The notes under the pieces were generated by a model that was not told the origin of the DNA, ran no database searches, and saw nothing but the letters and a program-made list of their open reading frames with translations. The translations under genes were made by a program, and so were the position numbers. A stretch of DNA of 7,279 bases from Candidatus Gerdarchaeota archaeon (GTDB lineage: Archaea; Asgardarchaeota; Heimdallarchaeia; JABLTI01), in NCBI GenBank assembly GCA_016839405.1, contig JAEOUJ010000206.1, positions 1 to 7,279 on the forward strand. Direction: 5' to 3'. This document shows, piece by piece, positions 1 through 6,144 of this stretch. Each line of letters begins with the position of its first letter. The stretch's first letter is position 1.

Positions 1-1060
1 ATGAATTTAGTACCTCAATTAAATGACATAGGCCAAAAAAGAATCCATCGATGCCAACATTTAATCCATTACAAAAAACTGTAACAATTAATTTTTTATC
101 TTGAATCAATCCAGACATTGACCTATAACCAAGTGCTCCGCCCATGTGAAGTGGAATTTTACCTTCAGGATTATTTGATAATCCAAATCCTAATCCCCAA
201 ACATTGTTATTTAATTTAACTTGAATTCGTTGCATTTCTCGTTTGAGATTATCAGGTAATAGAATATTATTACCATAAAGGTGTGCTTGTAAAAATTTGA
301 TTAAATCTTCAATAGTACTACAAATGCCACCTGCTGGTTGGAAAATTTCCTCTGGATACAATGAAAACCTTTCTCTATCTTTTCGTGGATACTTCATTCC
401 ATATCCAACAGCATGTAATTTTTTATTTTCTTCAGTAACATCAATATAAGAATTTGTCATTTTTAGAGGATCAAAGATTCTTGTTTGGATAAATTGTGCA
501 AATGTTTGCTTGGTGATTGTTTCTATGATTTGTCCAAGTATAACATAACCTACATTGGAATATTTTATTTCTTCATCAGTTTTAGATGTGCTAAGTCCTT
601 CTTTTATCTGTGTTTTGATATCATCGAGGCTTGGAAGTACATTCAATTCTTTAACATTTTCTTTTCCATCACAAGATAAACCACTAGTGTGGGTTAGTAA
701 ATGGCGGATTGTTATATTTTGGAGATTGTCATCTGTCTCAGATACAAACCATGGTAAATATTTTGATATTTTATCGTCAAGAGATAATTTACCTTCATTA
801 TATAAGATCATAATAGCAGTAGCTGTGAATAGCTTTGAATGCGAAGCAATTCGAAATAAATGGTTATTAGTAAACTTAATTTTTGCTTCAAAATCTGCAT
901 ATCCATAAGTTTTTTGAAAAACAATCTCATCTTCAACGAAAATTCCAACAGCTAGCCCAGGTAATTCATTTATGTAGGTTTGATAATCAAGCCAATTACC
1001 AATAAATTCAGTAGCTTCTTTTATAACGGTTTTTAATCTATTTTCTTTCATTTCAAACAT
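1..1060 (-). CDS. Serine hydrolase, beta-lactamase / DD-peptidase fold (class C-like), C-terminus cut by window
   Basis: The reading frame is open from an ATG at 1060 to the left edge (353 residues), so the C-terminus lies outside the window. It has the three marks of the Beta-lactamase family (PF00144): S73-H-S-K76 as the SxxK nucleophile motif, Y167-S-N169 as the YxN motif, and H305-M-G-G as the third HxG-type motif. Family blocks such as RHLLTHTSGL (119-128) and QPAGGICST (241-249) are also present. No signal peptide or membrane segment is visible at the N-terminus, so the protein is probably cytosolic. Such proteins in archaea are usually esterases, amidases or peptidases of unknown substrate; resistance to beta-lactams should not be assumed. 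A second ATG at 1051 (residue 4) is possible. There is no clear Shine-Dalgarno sequence. The gene has its own upstream region with a palindrome and shows no obvious link to the sulfur genes. Confidence 0.88.
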   Translation of the reverse strand, partial: MFEMKENRLKTVIKEATEFIGNWLDYQTYINELPGLAVGIFVEDEIVFQKTYGYADFEAKIKFTNNHLFRIASHSKLFTATAIMILYNEGKLSLDDKISKYLPWFVSETDDNLQNITIRHLLTHTSGLSCDGKENVKELNVLPSLDDIKTQIKEGLSTSKTDEEIKYSNVGYVILGQIIETITKQTFAQFIQTRIFDPLKMTNSYIDVTEENKKLHAVGYGMKYPRKDRERFSLYPEEIFQPAGGICSTIEDLIKFLQAHLYGNNILLPDNLKREMQRIQVKLNNNVWGLGFGLSNNPEGKIPLHMGGALGYRSMSGLIQDKKLIVTVFCNGLNVGIDGFFFGLCHLIEVLNS

Positions 1061-1105
1061 CTACTTTAAATTTATAAGAATTCCATGCCATCCAAATCTC
1101 TATTG

Positions 1106-1128
1106 TTAATGACTCATTAAATATAAAA
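1106..1128 (-). promoter_or_regulatory. Probable promoter with a perfect 15-bp palindrome, upstream of the serine hydrolase
   Basis: Read on the minus strand, a TATA-like TTTTATAT (about 1128-1121) is followed directly by TTAATGAGTCATTAA (1120-1106), a perfect 7+1+7 palindrome. A start site about 25 bases past the box would give a leader of roughly 35-40 bases before the ATG at 1060. The palindrome lies where a repressor would block the polymerase, so it is a candidate operator. The promoter call rests on AT-rich motifs in an AT-rich genome; the palindrome itself is seen directly. Confidence 0.4.
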
Positions 1129-1175
1129 ACTAAGTATAACTCTTGAAAATAAGATATTTTGAAAAATCTATTTAT

Positions 1176-1406
1176 CTAAAGTTCTTTAACTGAAATGATT
1201 TCTGTAGGACATTCATCAGCAGCTTGTTTTACTATTGAAATATCATCATCATTAAAAATTCCTTTAGAGATATTTGCATTAGTTTCGCCATTAACAACTT
1301 TTGATTTATAATCATTGTCGGGTTCAAAATGCTTTGGATCTAGTGAATAACAATTACCACATTGAATACATTCAATTCTTTCAATCATTATTTGATATTT
1401 AGTCAT
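1176..1406 (-). CDS. Small ferredoxin, single [4Fe-4S] cluster type
   Basis: This 76-residue protein carries C13-I-Q-C16-G-N-C19 near the N-terminus and C66-P near the C-terminus. That is the four-cysteine pattern of monocluster ferredoxins, with about 46 residues between the third and fourth cysteine in place of a second cluster. The middle (about residues 29-62) is rich in Asp, Asn and Lys. It is a soluble cytosolic one-electron carrier with unknown partners. It lies 77 bases after the IscU-type gene, and a T8 run in that gap suggests separate transcription. No convincing Shine-Dalgarno precedes the ATG, and an AT-rich TTATTTAA about 30 bases upstream (near 1436) would suit a leaderless transcript. 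M7 at 1388 is an alternative start. A modest T-rich stretch (A5 on the plus strand at 1162-1166) follows the stop codon. The family call is firm; a role in Fe-S assembly is only suggested by position. Confidence 0.87.
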   Translation of the reverse strand: MTKYQIMIERIECIQCGNCYSLDPKHFEPDNDYKSKVVNGETNANISKGIFNDDDISIVKQAADECPTEIISVKEL

Positions 1407-1469
1407 AAGTTATCCATCTTAATTGCTTGTTAAATAATTTAACTTCGAAATGAATAATTAATTAGAAAT

Positions 1470-1477
1470 AAAAAAAA
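1470..1477 (-). terminator. T8 run ending the sulfur/Fe-S operon
   Basis: Seven bases after the TAG stop of the IscU-type gene, the minus strand reads eight consecutive T, followed shortly by further T-rich sequence. Archaeal RNA polymerase commonly terminates at such oligo-T tracts without a hairpin. This fits the end of the four-gene unit and a separate start for the small ferredoxin downstream. Confidence 0.5.
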
Positions 1478-1483
1478 TAGTAA

Positions 1484-2128
1484 CTATTTCCTAAATTTAA
1501 CTATAACATTTTCAACATCATATCGATATTGAAGCTTCTCAATAATTTCTTCTTTTACATTATTGGCAAATTGGTGATCCTCTGCTAAATCAACTGAAAT
1601 TTCTATGGTTTTTTTATCGTCTCCACTAATTTTGATATCTGTAATAAGATTTGTTCGAATTACATCCAAACCTGTTAAAGGATTCATTACATGTTGTAAA
1701 CGACGTTTTACTACTTCTTGAGTTGTAGGTTCAGGTTTATGCACAATTCCATGTTTTTCTTCATAATTTCTAATAGCTTCTCGAAGAGCAGATACAGCTA
1801 GAACTGAACAATGAGCTTTTATTGCTGGTAATCCTCCTAATTCATCAGCAGCAGTTTTCCATGAAATTTTCTTGGCTTCATCAATTGTTTTCCCTTTTGC
1901 GATTTCTGTAATTATTGATCCGGTAGCTATATTTGAAGCACAACCATAGCTCATAAATTTAATATCAATAATTTTCTTTGATTTTTCATCGACTTTTATA
2001 GTTAATTGTACCATATCTCCGCATGCGGGACTACCTTCTACTGCTTTTCCATCTGGATCGTCTATTTCACCAACATTTCTTGGATTCTTAAAATGATCTA
2101 AGACTTTTTCGCTATAAGGTAATTTCAT
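1484..2128 (-). CDS. IscU/NifU-type Fe-S scaffold with a C-terminal MIP18/DUF59-like domain
   Basis: From the ATG at 2128 the protein has 214 residues. Residues 1 to about 125 are an IscU-type scaffold with the three cluster-binding cysteines C36 (ACGD, with D38), C63 (YGCAS) and C107 (HCS); these hold a nascent [2Fe-2S] cluster. The motif before the third cysteine reads LPAIK, a variant of the LPPVK site that HscA binds in bacterial IscU. After a linker (about 126-138), residues 139-214 resemble the MIP18/DUF59 (SufT-like) fold: VxNPLTGLDV, an alternating strand, then an amphipathic helix and VENVIVKF. This tail has no cysteine, so it is not the CxxC Nfu domain of nitrogen-fixation NifU. The start at 2128 is preferred over the in-frame GTG at 2140 because that GTG overlaps the AAGGAG at 2145-2140. 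It begins just past the stop of the desulfurase-like gene and is the last gene of the operon. Confidence 0.88.
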   Translation of the reverse strand: MKLPYSEKVLDHFKNPRNVGEIDDPDGKAVEGSPACGDMVQLTIKVDEKSKKIIDIKFMSYGCASNIATGSIITEIAKGKTIDEAKKISWKTAADELGGLPAIKAHCSVLAVSALREAIRNYEEKHGIVHKPEPTTQEVVKRRLQHVMNPLTGLDVIRTNLITDIKISGDDKKTIEISVDLAEDHQFANNVKEEIIEKLQYRYDVENVIVKFRK

Positions 2129-2132
2129 TCTT

Positions 2133-3308
2133 TTAATCACTCCTTAATTTTTTACCTAGTGGACTAATCTCTCTCAGTCTTTTCACTACATCAGATATAA
2201 CACTAACAACTGTGTCTACTTCGCTAATTTCATTAAATCGACTAAAAGTAAATCGAACTGAACCATGAGCTTGTTCATGATCTCCACCAATTCCTAATAT
2301 TACATGACTTGCTTCTAAAGATCTACTAAAACAAGCTGAACCTGTACTCACAGCAATTCCATGCATATCAAGGTGTAAGGTAATAGATTCACCTTCAACA
2401 GAATGAAATGTTATATTAGCATTTTGTGGGATTCTTTTTGTTTGATGCCCATTTAAATCAGTATCAGAGACCTCATTTAGTATTTTTTTGATTAATCGAT
2501 CTCTCATATTTTTTAATTTATCATTTTCTTCCAATGTCACTAATTCAATTGCTTTTGCAAAACCAACTGAACCTGGAATATTTTCCACTCCAGCACGTAT
2601 GTTAAATTCTTGAAATCCACCATCTATCTGTTTTTTAATAGGGGTGCCCTTTTTGATGTAAAGTGCGCCTATTCCTCTAGGTCCATTTATAGTATGAGCA
2701 GAAATAGTTACTAAATCAATTGGAATTTTATACACATCAATAGGTAATCTTGTAAATGTATGCGTTGCATCAGTATGGAAAAGGATATTTTTATCATGGC
2801 TTATATCCGATATTGCTTTTATATCTTGTACAGTTCCTATTTCCTGATTTGCATGTTGAATTGAAATTAATATTGTCTCTTTTTTAATCGCTTCTTTTAA
2901 TTGTTCTAAATCAATTAACCCTTCTTTATTAACATCAAGATAGGTTACCTCTAATCCATCTCTTTCTAATGCTTTTGCACTATTCAAAACCGGAAAATCT
3001 TCAATTTTAGTTGTAATTATATGATTACCTTCTTTTTCTTTTGCTTTAACAACACCCTTAATAGCTAAATTGCTTGATTCTGAACTACCTGAAGTAAAAA
3101 CTAATTCTTCTTCTACTCCCCCTAATTTTTTAATTATTTTGTTTCTTGCTTCATCTAATCCTTCTCGGGATAATATTCCTAATGTGTAAGCGAATTCAGA
3201 GGTAGCTACTGCATAAGTATCAAAATAGTAAGGTTTCATAGCTTCCAGAACTCTTTCATCAAGTCGAGTGGTTGCTGAATTATCTAAATATATCAATTTC
3301 TTTTGCAT
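2133..3308 (-). CDS. IscS/NifS-like cysteine desulfurase homologue lacking the PLP lysine
   Basis: This 391-residue protein has the full fold-type I IscS layout: YLDNSATT (7-14), TSGSSES (72-78), D180-A-T, SAHT (203-206) followed by INGPRGIGALY, GGFQEFNIRAG (230-240), the mobile-loop cysteine C326 in STGSAC, and VRF (351-353). Numbering tracks E. coli IscS closely. The lysine that forms the Schiff base with PLP (SGHK, K206) is T206 here. H104, which stacks on PLP, is D104; N155 is Q155; Q183 is H183. D180, H205 and C326 remain. The ATG at 3308 is chosen because AGGAG overlaps the stop of the gene before it, with an 8-base spacer; the open frame runs further upstream but inside that gene. I recall that Archaeoglobus fulgidus IscS also lacks this lysine. 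Normal PLP-dependent cysteine desulfuration is doubtful; a persulfide-carrying or scaffold-docking role is my inference. The C-terminal tail is about 12 residues shorter than in E. coli. Confidence 0.9.
   Translation of the reverse strand: MQKKLIYLDNSATTRLDERVLEAMKPYYFDTYAVATSEFAYTLGILSREGLDEARNKIIKKLGGVEEELVFTSGSSESSNLAIKGVVKAKEKEGNHIITTKIEDFPVLNSAKALERDGLEVTYLDVNKEGLIDLEQLKEAIKKETILISIQHANQEIGTVQDIKAISDISHDKNILFHTDATHTFTRLPIDVYKIPIDLVTISAHTINGPRGIGALYIKKGTPIKKQIDGGFQEFNIRAGVENIPGSVGFAKAIELVTLEENDKLKNMRDRLIKKILNEVSDTDLNGHQTKRIPQNANITFHSVEGESITLHLDMHGIAVSTGSACFSRSLEASHVILGIGGDHEQAHGSVRFTFSRFNEISEVDTVVSVISDVVKRLREISPLGKKLRSD
2137..2145 (-). promoter_or_regulatory. Shine-Dalgarno site deciding the IscU-type start
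   Basis: Minus-strand AAGGAGTGA lies inside the last codons of the upstream gene and 8-11 bases before the ATG at 2128. It overlaps the competing GTG at 2140, which therefore is unlikely to be the start. The layout implies translational coupling with the desulfurase-like gene. Confidence 0.6.
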
Positions 3309-3316
3309 TTTATCAA

Positions 3317-3322
3317 CTCCTA
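3317..3322 (-). promoter_or_regulatory. Shine-Dalgarno overlapping the DsrE2 stop codon
   Basis: Minus-strand TAGGAG fuses the TAG stop of the DsrE2 gene (3322-3320) with the AGGAG ribosome binding site of the desulfurase-like gene, 8 bases before its ATG at 3308. It fixes that start and points to coupled translation of the two genes. Confidence 0.7.
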
Positions 3323-3739
3323 AATAAATAATGTCATAACTGATTCTCTTGCTTCTTTTACATAAGTTCCAACAGAACAAAAATCAGATATAGCATCTTC
3401 TCGAAGATTTTCTTTCTTAATGCCCATAATTTCCATTGTCATGTCACAAGCTAAAATTTTACCTCCCAATTCAATAAAATCTGATAGTAAACCTTCTAAA
3501 GAACGAACATTGGCTTTTTTCATTTTATGTTTGATTAACAATTTACCTAATCCAAAATAATTCATTTTTGATAGCGAACCTTTATCGAGTTTTCCTTTCT
3601 TTAATCGTTGTAATCCAAAGAAAGTGAAATACATTGAAACATCCATCCCCATAGCAAGTGCACCATTACCAATAATTAATGCACTGTATATTTTATCCAT
3701 ATCACCACTATGAACAATTATTGTTGCTTTATCATTCAT
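3320..3739 (-). CDS. DsrE2-type (DsrE/DsrF/DsrH-like) sulfur-carrier protein
   Basis: The 139-residue protein matches the DrsE_2 type (PF13686): an N-terminal strand TIIVHSGDMDK, a helix, then a strand MDVSMYFTFFGLQ (32-44), a basic middle, and the signature block ILACDMTMEIMGI (95-107) with C98, the family's conserved persulfide-carrying cysteine. A second cysteine, C121, lies in DFCSVGTYV near the C-terminus. DsrE2 proteins are known to accept or donate sulfane sulfur, often next to TusA, in sulfur-oxidising and some sulfur-reducing prokaryotes. Some homologues have N-terminal membrane helices; none is visible here. The ATG at 3739 lies 7 bases after the tusA stop, with only a weak GTGAG upstream. 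The position between TusA and the IscS-like gene suggests that it passes sulfur between them (inference). Confidence 0.85.
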   Translation of the reverse strand: MNDKATIIVHSGDMDKIYSALIIGNGALAMGMDVSMYFTFFGLQRLKKGKLDKGSLSKMNYFGLGKLLIKHKMKKANVRSLEGLLSDFIELGGKILACDMTMEIMGIKKENLREDAISDFCSVGTYVKEARESVMTLFI

Positions 3740-3746
3740 AATTTTC

Positions 3747-3992
3747 TCACTTCTCAGGTATTTTTATTTTTATAATCCATTTATCGTTTTCCTCAACTAT
3801 ACTCAAGAGTTCTAAACCAAGTGCTTTAACAGCCATAGGAATCTCTTTTTTTGACGATTCATGGTCTCCAGTAACTACAATTGTATCTCCTGGTGCTGCT
3901 TTACGAATTGCTTTTCTAGTTTCAACTAATGGTGTAGGGCATGTTTCCCCTAAACAATCTACTTCAATTGTCTTTTCTGTTTCATTTGACAT
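3747..3992 (-). CDS. tusA: TusA-family sulfur carrier (SirA-like)
   Basis: This 81-residue protein is the usual size for TusA/SirA (PF01206). It has the family signature C18-P-T-P21 (CPxP), preceded by VDCLGETCP with a further C13, then the amphipathic helix LVETRKAIRKA and GDTIVVTGDHESSKKEIP. The CPxP cysteine carries sulfur as a persulfide. In E. coli, IscS loads TusA for tRNA thiolation; in sulfur-oxidising organisms TusA exchanges sulfur with DsrE and Dsr/Hdr proteins. Here it is the first gene of a four-gene unit with DsrE2, the IscS-like protein and the IscU-type scaffold. The ATG at 3992 has no Shine-Dalgarno, and a TATAAAA box about 30 bases upstream suggests a near-leaderless mRNA. 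The exact partner is inference from context. Confidence 0.93.
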   Translation of the reverse strand: MSNETEKTIEVDCLGETCPTPLVETRKAIRKAAPGDTIVVTGDHESSKKEIPMAVKALGLELLSIVEENDKWIIKIKIPEK

Positions 3993-4025
3993 AGTATTAT
4001 TTCACTATGTACAGATTGTTTTATA
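3989..4025 (-). promoter_or_regulatory. tusA operon promoter with inverted repeat over the start region
   Basis: On the minus strand TATAAAA (4025-4019) lies 27-33 bases before the tusA ATG, the distance expected for an archaeal TATA box feeding a transcript that starts within a few bases of the ATG. A perfect 7-bp inverted repeat, ACATAGT-N8-ACTATGT (4010-4004 and 3995-3989), covers the predicted transcription start and the start codon. It could be an operator or a small RNA hairpin. Both motifs are visible directly; their function is inferred. Confidence 0.5.
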
Positions 4026-4183
4026 CATTATTTAATGCAATTCATTAAAAACTAACAATATAACAAATTTTTTTCTAATAGAATTAACATTTTACTCATT
4101 AGAAATAATGAAAATAAACATGTCTCTTAAATTTGGTTACTTCCAATGTAAATTACTTCACATTTTATTACACAAGTTACAAT
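3993..4183. other. Intergenic region between ferredoxin and tusA operons
   Basis: This stretch of about 190 bases is very AT-rich and holds no credible gene. It contains the tusA promoter at its low end and an inverted repeat TCATTA-N4-TAATGA at 4096-4111. No strong T-run terminator follows the ferredoxin stop, so read-through into the tusA unit is possible. Confidence 0.5.
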
Positions 4184-4378
4184 TTATCTAATTAAAAATG
4201 GCAGCTCTAATTTCAATGCCTTTTCTGAGCAATCCTCTTCACAAACCCCACAATACCAACATTCATCATATTTCATGTATGGAAAACCATTTTCATCTAA
4301 TCTTATAATATCCATAGGGCAACGATCCATACAATCTCCACAACTATTACATAATTCTTTATCAATTATTAGTGGCAT
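4184..4378 (-). CDS. Small 2[4Fe-4S] ferredoxin, partner of the AprA-like flavoprotein
   Basis: The 64-residue protein has two complete cluster motifs: C10-x2-C13-G-x-C16-x3-C20-P and C40-W-Y-C43-G-x-C46-x3-C50-S, the classic 2[4Fe-4S] arrangement in which the fourth cysteine of each motif closes the other cluster. The second motif has serine where proline is usual. The CW at 40-41 resembles the CW of the beta subunit of APS reductase (AprB, CWxC), but AprB is roughly twice as long and this protein lacks its C-terminal extension; it ends in LELPFLIR. It should move electrons to or from the FAD of the flavoprotein encoded just before it. The gene starts 3 bases after that gene's stop, with AAGGAG (4392-4387) 8 bases before the ATG, so the two are clearly co-expressed. 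Confidence 0.9.
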   Translation of the reverse strand: MPLIIDKELCNSCGDCMDRCPMDIIRLDENGFPYMKYDECWYCGVCEEDCSEKALKLELPFLIR

Positions 4379-4381
4379 TGT

Positions 4382-6028
4382 TTAAACTCCTTTATTTTTG
4401 ATTGGTACTAGAGTAGTCTTAACTTCTCCAGGTATTTTTCCCTTTTCTAGAACAACATGATATAACCATTTCTCATCATTTTGTTGAGGATAATCTGTTC
4501 TATAATGAAACCAACCCCAACGGCTTTCTTTTCTTACCAGCGAAGCATGTGTTGAGAGTTCAGCACAATCAAGAATATATTGGATTTCTTCAAAACGTCC
4601 TAATTCATGATAATCTGCAACTTGTAAATTCTTCATCTCTTCTTTAAATCTTGGAATCCACCACAAAGCTTGACGTAGTTTTCGTTCATTTTTTGGTGGA
4701 ACAACATAATCACTTATTGTTCGTCGAACTTTATATTCAAATTCTCTAAGAGATATTTCTCCAGAATTTTCTTTTCTATTCATTATACTGTAAAGTCGTT
4801 TTTTTTCAATTTGAATCAATGATTCATCGACTTTCATATGTTTAGTTTTATTAGCATATTCTACAGCATTTTCACCAGCGATTTCGCCAAAGACAAATGC
4901 TCCAGTCAAATGTTGTAATGGAACACAAGCAACATCACCAGCTGCAAAAAGACCCTTAAGTGTGGTTTCTGTTTTCTCATTTACAAAAACACCTGTTAGT
5001 CCATGACCGCCACATAATTGGTACTCAGTTATTCCTAATTCAATTAAACCATCTCTAAAATCTATACCCCTATTCTGCCAAAACCTTTTCTGAATTGGTC
5101 GTTCTGTTGTGAAAAGAATTCGTTCAATTTCTTTTATGTTATCCTCTGGAAGATGACTTAATTGAATGAAAATAGGTCCTTTACCCTCACGAATTTCTTT
5201 TAACATAGTTTGAGTGGAAAGATATTCAAGTTTAATTTCATCTCCAAATGCATTAATTACCTTCGCACCTCTAGTAAGTGTAATGTAAAGTAAAGGACAA
5301 TTGAGGTCTTTTATAAGAGGGGAACAACTAGTGTATTCAAAACCTGTTAATTGTGCACCAGCTCTATAAGCTAAAGAATATCCATCCCCAGCGTTTCCAG
5401 GATAATCGAAAGTTCCATATAGATACCCAGAATTTGGGAGTGAAAATCGCGCACAACCTCCATTTGCTAATATAGTAGCTTTCGTTGAAATCACAATAAA
5501 TTCACCAGTTCTCAAATTAAAACCTATTGCACCTGTTACTATTCCTTTAGTAACAATAAGACTAGTGACCATTGTTCTATTCAGAATTCTAGCATTTGAA
5601 TCATTGACCTTCTTTGCTAAGACAAGTTTAAGATCTGGAGAATCCATTTCAACTAGAAATTTACCTTTAGCATGAACTTGTAAAGAGATGTATTCGTCTT
5701 GTTCATTTTTTGGAAAACGTATACCCCAATCCTCAAGTCGTTTTAACATCGGATAGCTTCTTTCAGCCATAACATAACTTGGTTTGTAATCCAAAATCCC
5801 ATCTGTGGCAATACGTGCTGAATCAAGATATAATTCAGGAGTAGTTATTTTTGGTTGAATAACAATATTTAGAGCATCCATACCCATGGAAATTGAACCA
5901 CTTCTTTGTATTTCTCCTTTCTCTATAACAAGAATATTGATATCTGGGTTTTGTTCATTGGCAACAATAGCTGCCATACAACCAGCACTACCACCACCAA
6001 TAATGAGAATATCCGTTTCCAAGTTCAT
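4382..6028 (-). CDS. AprA / fumarate reductase-type FAD flavoprotein
   Basis: This 548-residue protein belongs to the FAD_binding_2 group (succinate dehydrogenase, fumarate reductase, L-aspartate oxidase, APS reductase alpha). It begins with a dinucleotide-binding fold (IIGGGSAG, 9-16; acidic E36 closing the second strand) and has SGSISMGMDALN (43-54), TILANGG (185-191) and the second FAD contact GLFAAGDVA (359-367). The C-terminal block RKESRWGWFHYRTDYP (499-514) is the family's ESR-xx-YR-D-P region. Two features lean toward AprA: the form of 43-54, and TRGAKVINAFGDE (252-264) in place of the RGEGG of fumarate reductases, whose catalytic Glu is absent. It is shorter than true AprA (over 600 residues) and lacks recognisable APS-site blocks, so the substrate is unknown. 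It forms a two-gene operon with the ferredoxin after it. The ATG at 6028 has no Shine-Dalgarno; no signal peptide is visible. Confidence 0.88.
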   Translation of the reverse strand: MNLETDILIIGGGSAGCMAAIVANEQNPDINILVIEKGEIQRSGSISMGMDALNIVIQPKITTPELYLDSARIATDGILDYKPSYVMAERSYPMLKRLEDWGIRFPKNEQDEYISLQVHAKGKFLVEMDSPDLKLVLAKKVNDSNARILNRTMVTSLIVTKGIVTGAIGFNLRTGEFIVISTKATILANGGCARFSLPNSGYLYGTFDYPGNAGDGYSLAYRAGAQLTGFEYTSCSPLIKDLNCPLLYITLTRGAKVINAFGDEIKLEYLSTQTMLKEIREGKGPIFIQLSHLPEDNIKEIERILFTTERPIQKRFWQNRGIDFRDGLIELGITEYQLCGGHGLTGVFVNEKTETTLKGLFAAGDVACVPLQHLTGAFVFGEIAGENAVEYANKTKHMKVDESLIQIEKKRLYSIMNRKENSGEISLREFEYKVRRTISDYVVPPKNERKLRQALWWIPRFKEEMKNLQVADYHELGRFEEIQYILDCAELSTHASLVRKESRWGWFHYRTDYPQQNDEKWLYHVVLEKGKIPGEVKTTLVPIKNKGV

Positions 6029-6045
6029 TATTAAACACAGCTTTG

Positions 6046-6075
6046 ATATATACCTATATTTTTGGAATAATATAA
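6046..6075 (-). promoter_or_regulatory. Candidate promoter of the flavoprotein-ferredoxin operon
   Basis: Two TATA-like boxes lie upstream of the ATG at 6028 on the minus strand: TTATATTA (6075-6068), which would give a leader of about 20 bases, and TATATAT (6052-6046), which is too close for transcription to start at or before the ATG. The first is the better candidate. No ribosome binding site is visible. In such AT-rich sequence both may be chance. Confidence 0.3.
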
Positions 6076-6144
6076 TTAGCTCGTTTATTTAATTATTAAG
6101 TATTATCAATTCTAGATTCTTAAAATACTATGTTAAAATAATGA

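Noticed and set aside
485..908. Plus-strand open frames at 485-679 and 555-908.
   Set aside because: They lie antisense inside the serine hydrolase gene, whose minus-strand frame carries clear catalytic motifs; their translations show no domain.
1..1060. Reading the serine hydrolase as an antibiotic-resistance beta-lactamase.
   Set aside because: The PF00144 family is broad, and SxxK/YxN motifs are shared with esterases and peptidases; nothing here indicates beta-lactam hydrolysis.
2129..2140. GTG at 2140 as start of the IscU-type gene.
   Set aside because: It is part of the Shine-Dalgarno sequence that serves the ATG at 2128, where the IscU family start fits.
3309..3380. N-terminal extension of the desulfurase-like protein up to 3380.
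   Set aside because: It overlaps the DsrE2 gene, while the ATG at 3308 has an AGGAG site at good spacing and begins at the family's normal N-terminus.
5886..6092. Plus-strand open frame of 68 codons.
   Set aside because: It is mostly antisense to the FAD-binding N-terminus of the flavoprotein and has no recognisable features.
6124..6133. AATACTATGT, identical to ten bases at the tusA start on the other strand.
   Set aside because: A ten-base AT-rich match is plausible by chance in 7 kb, and no second arm is present here.
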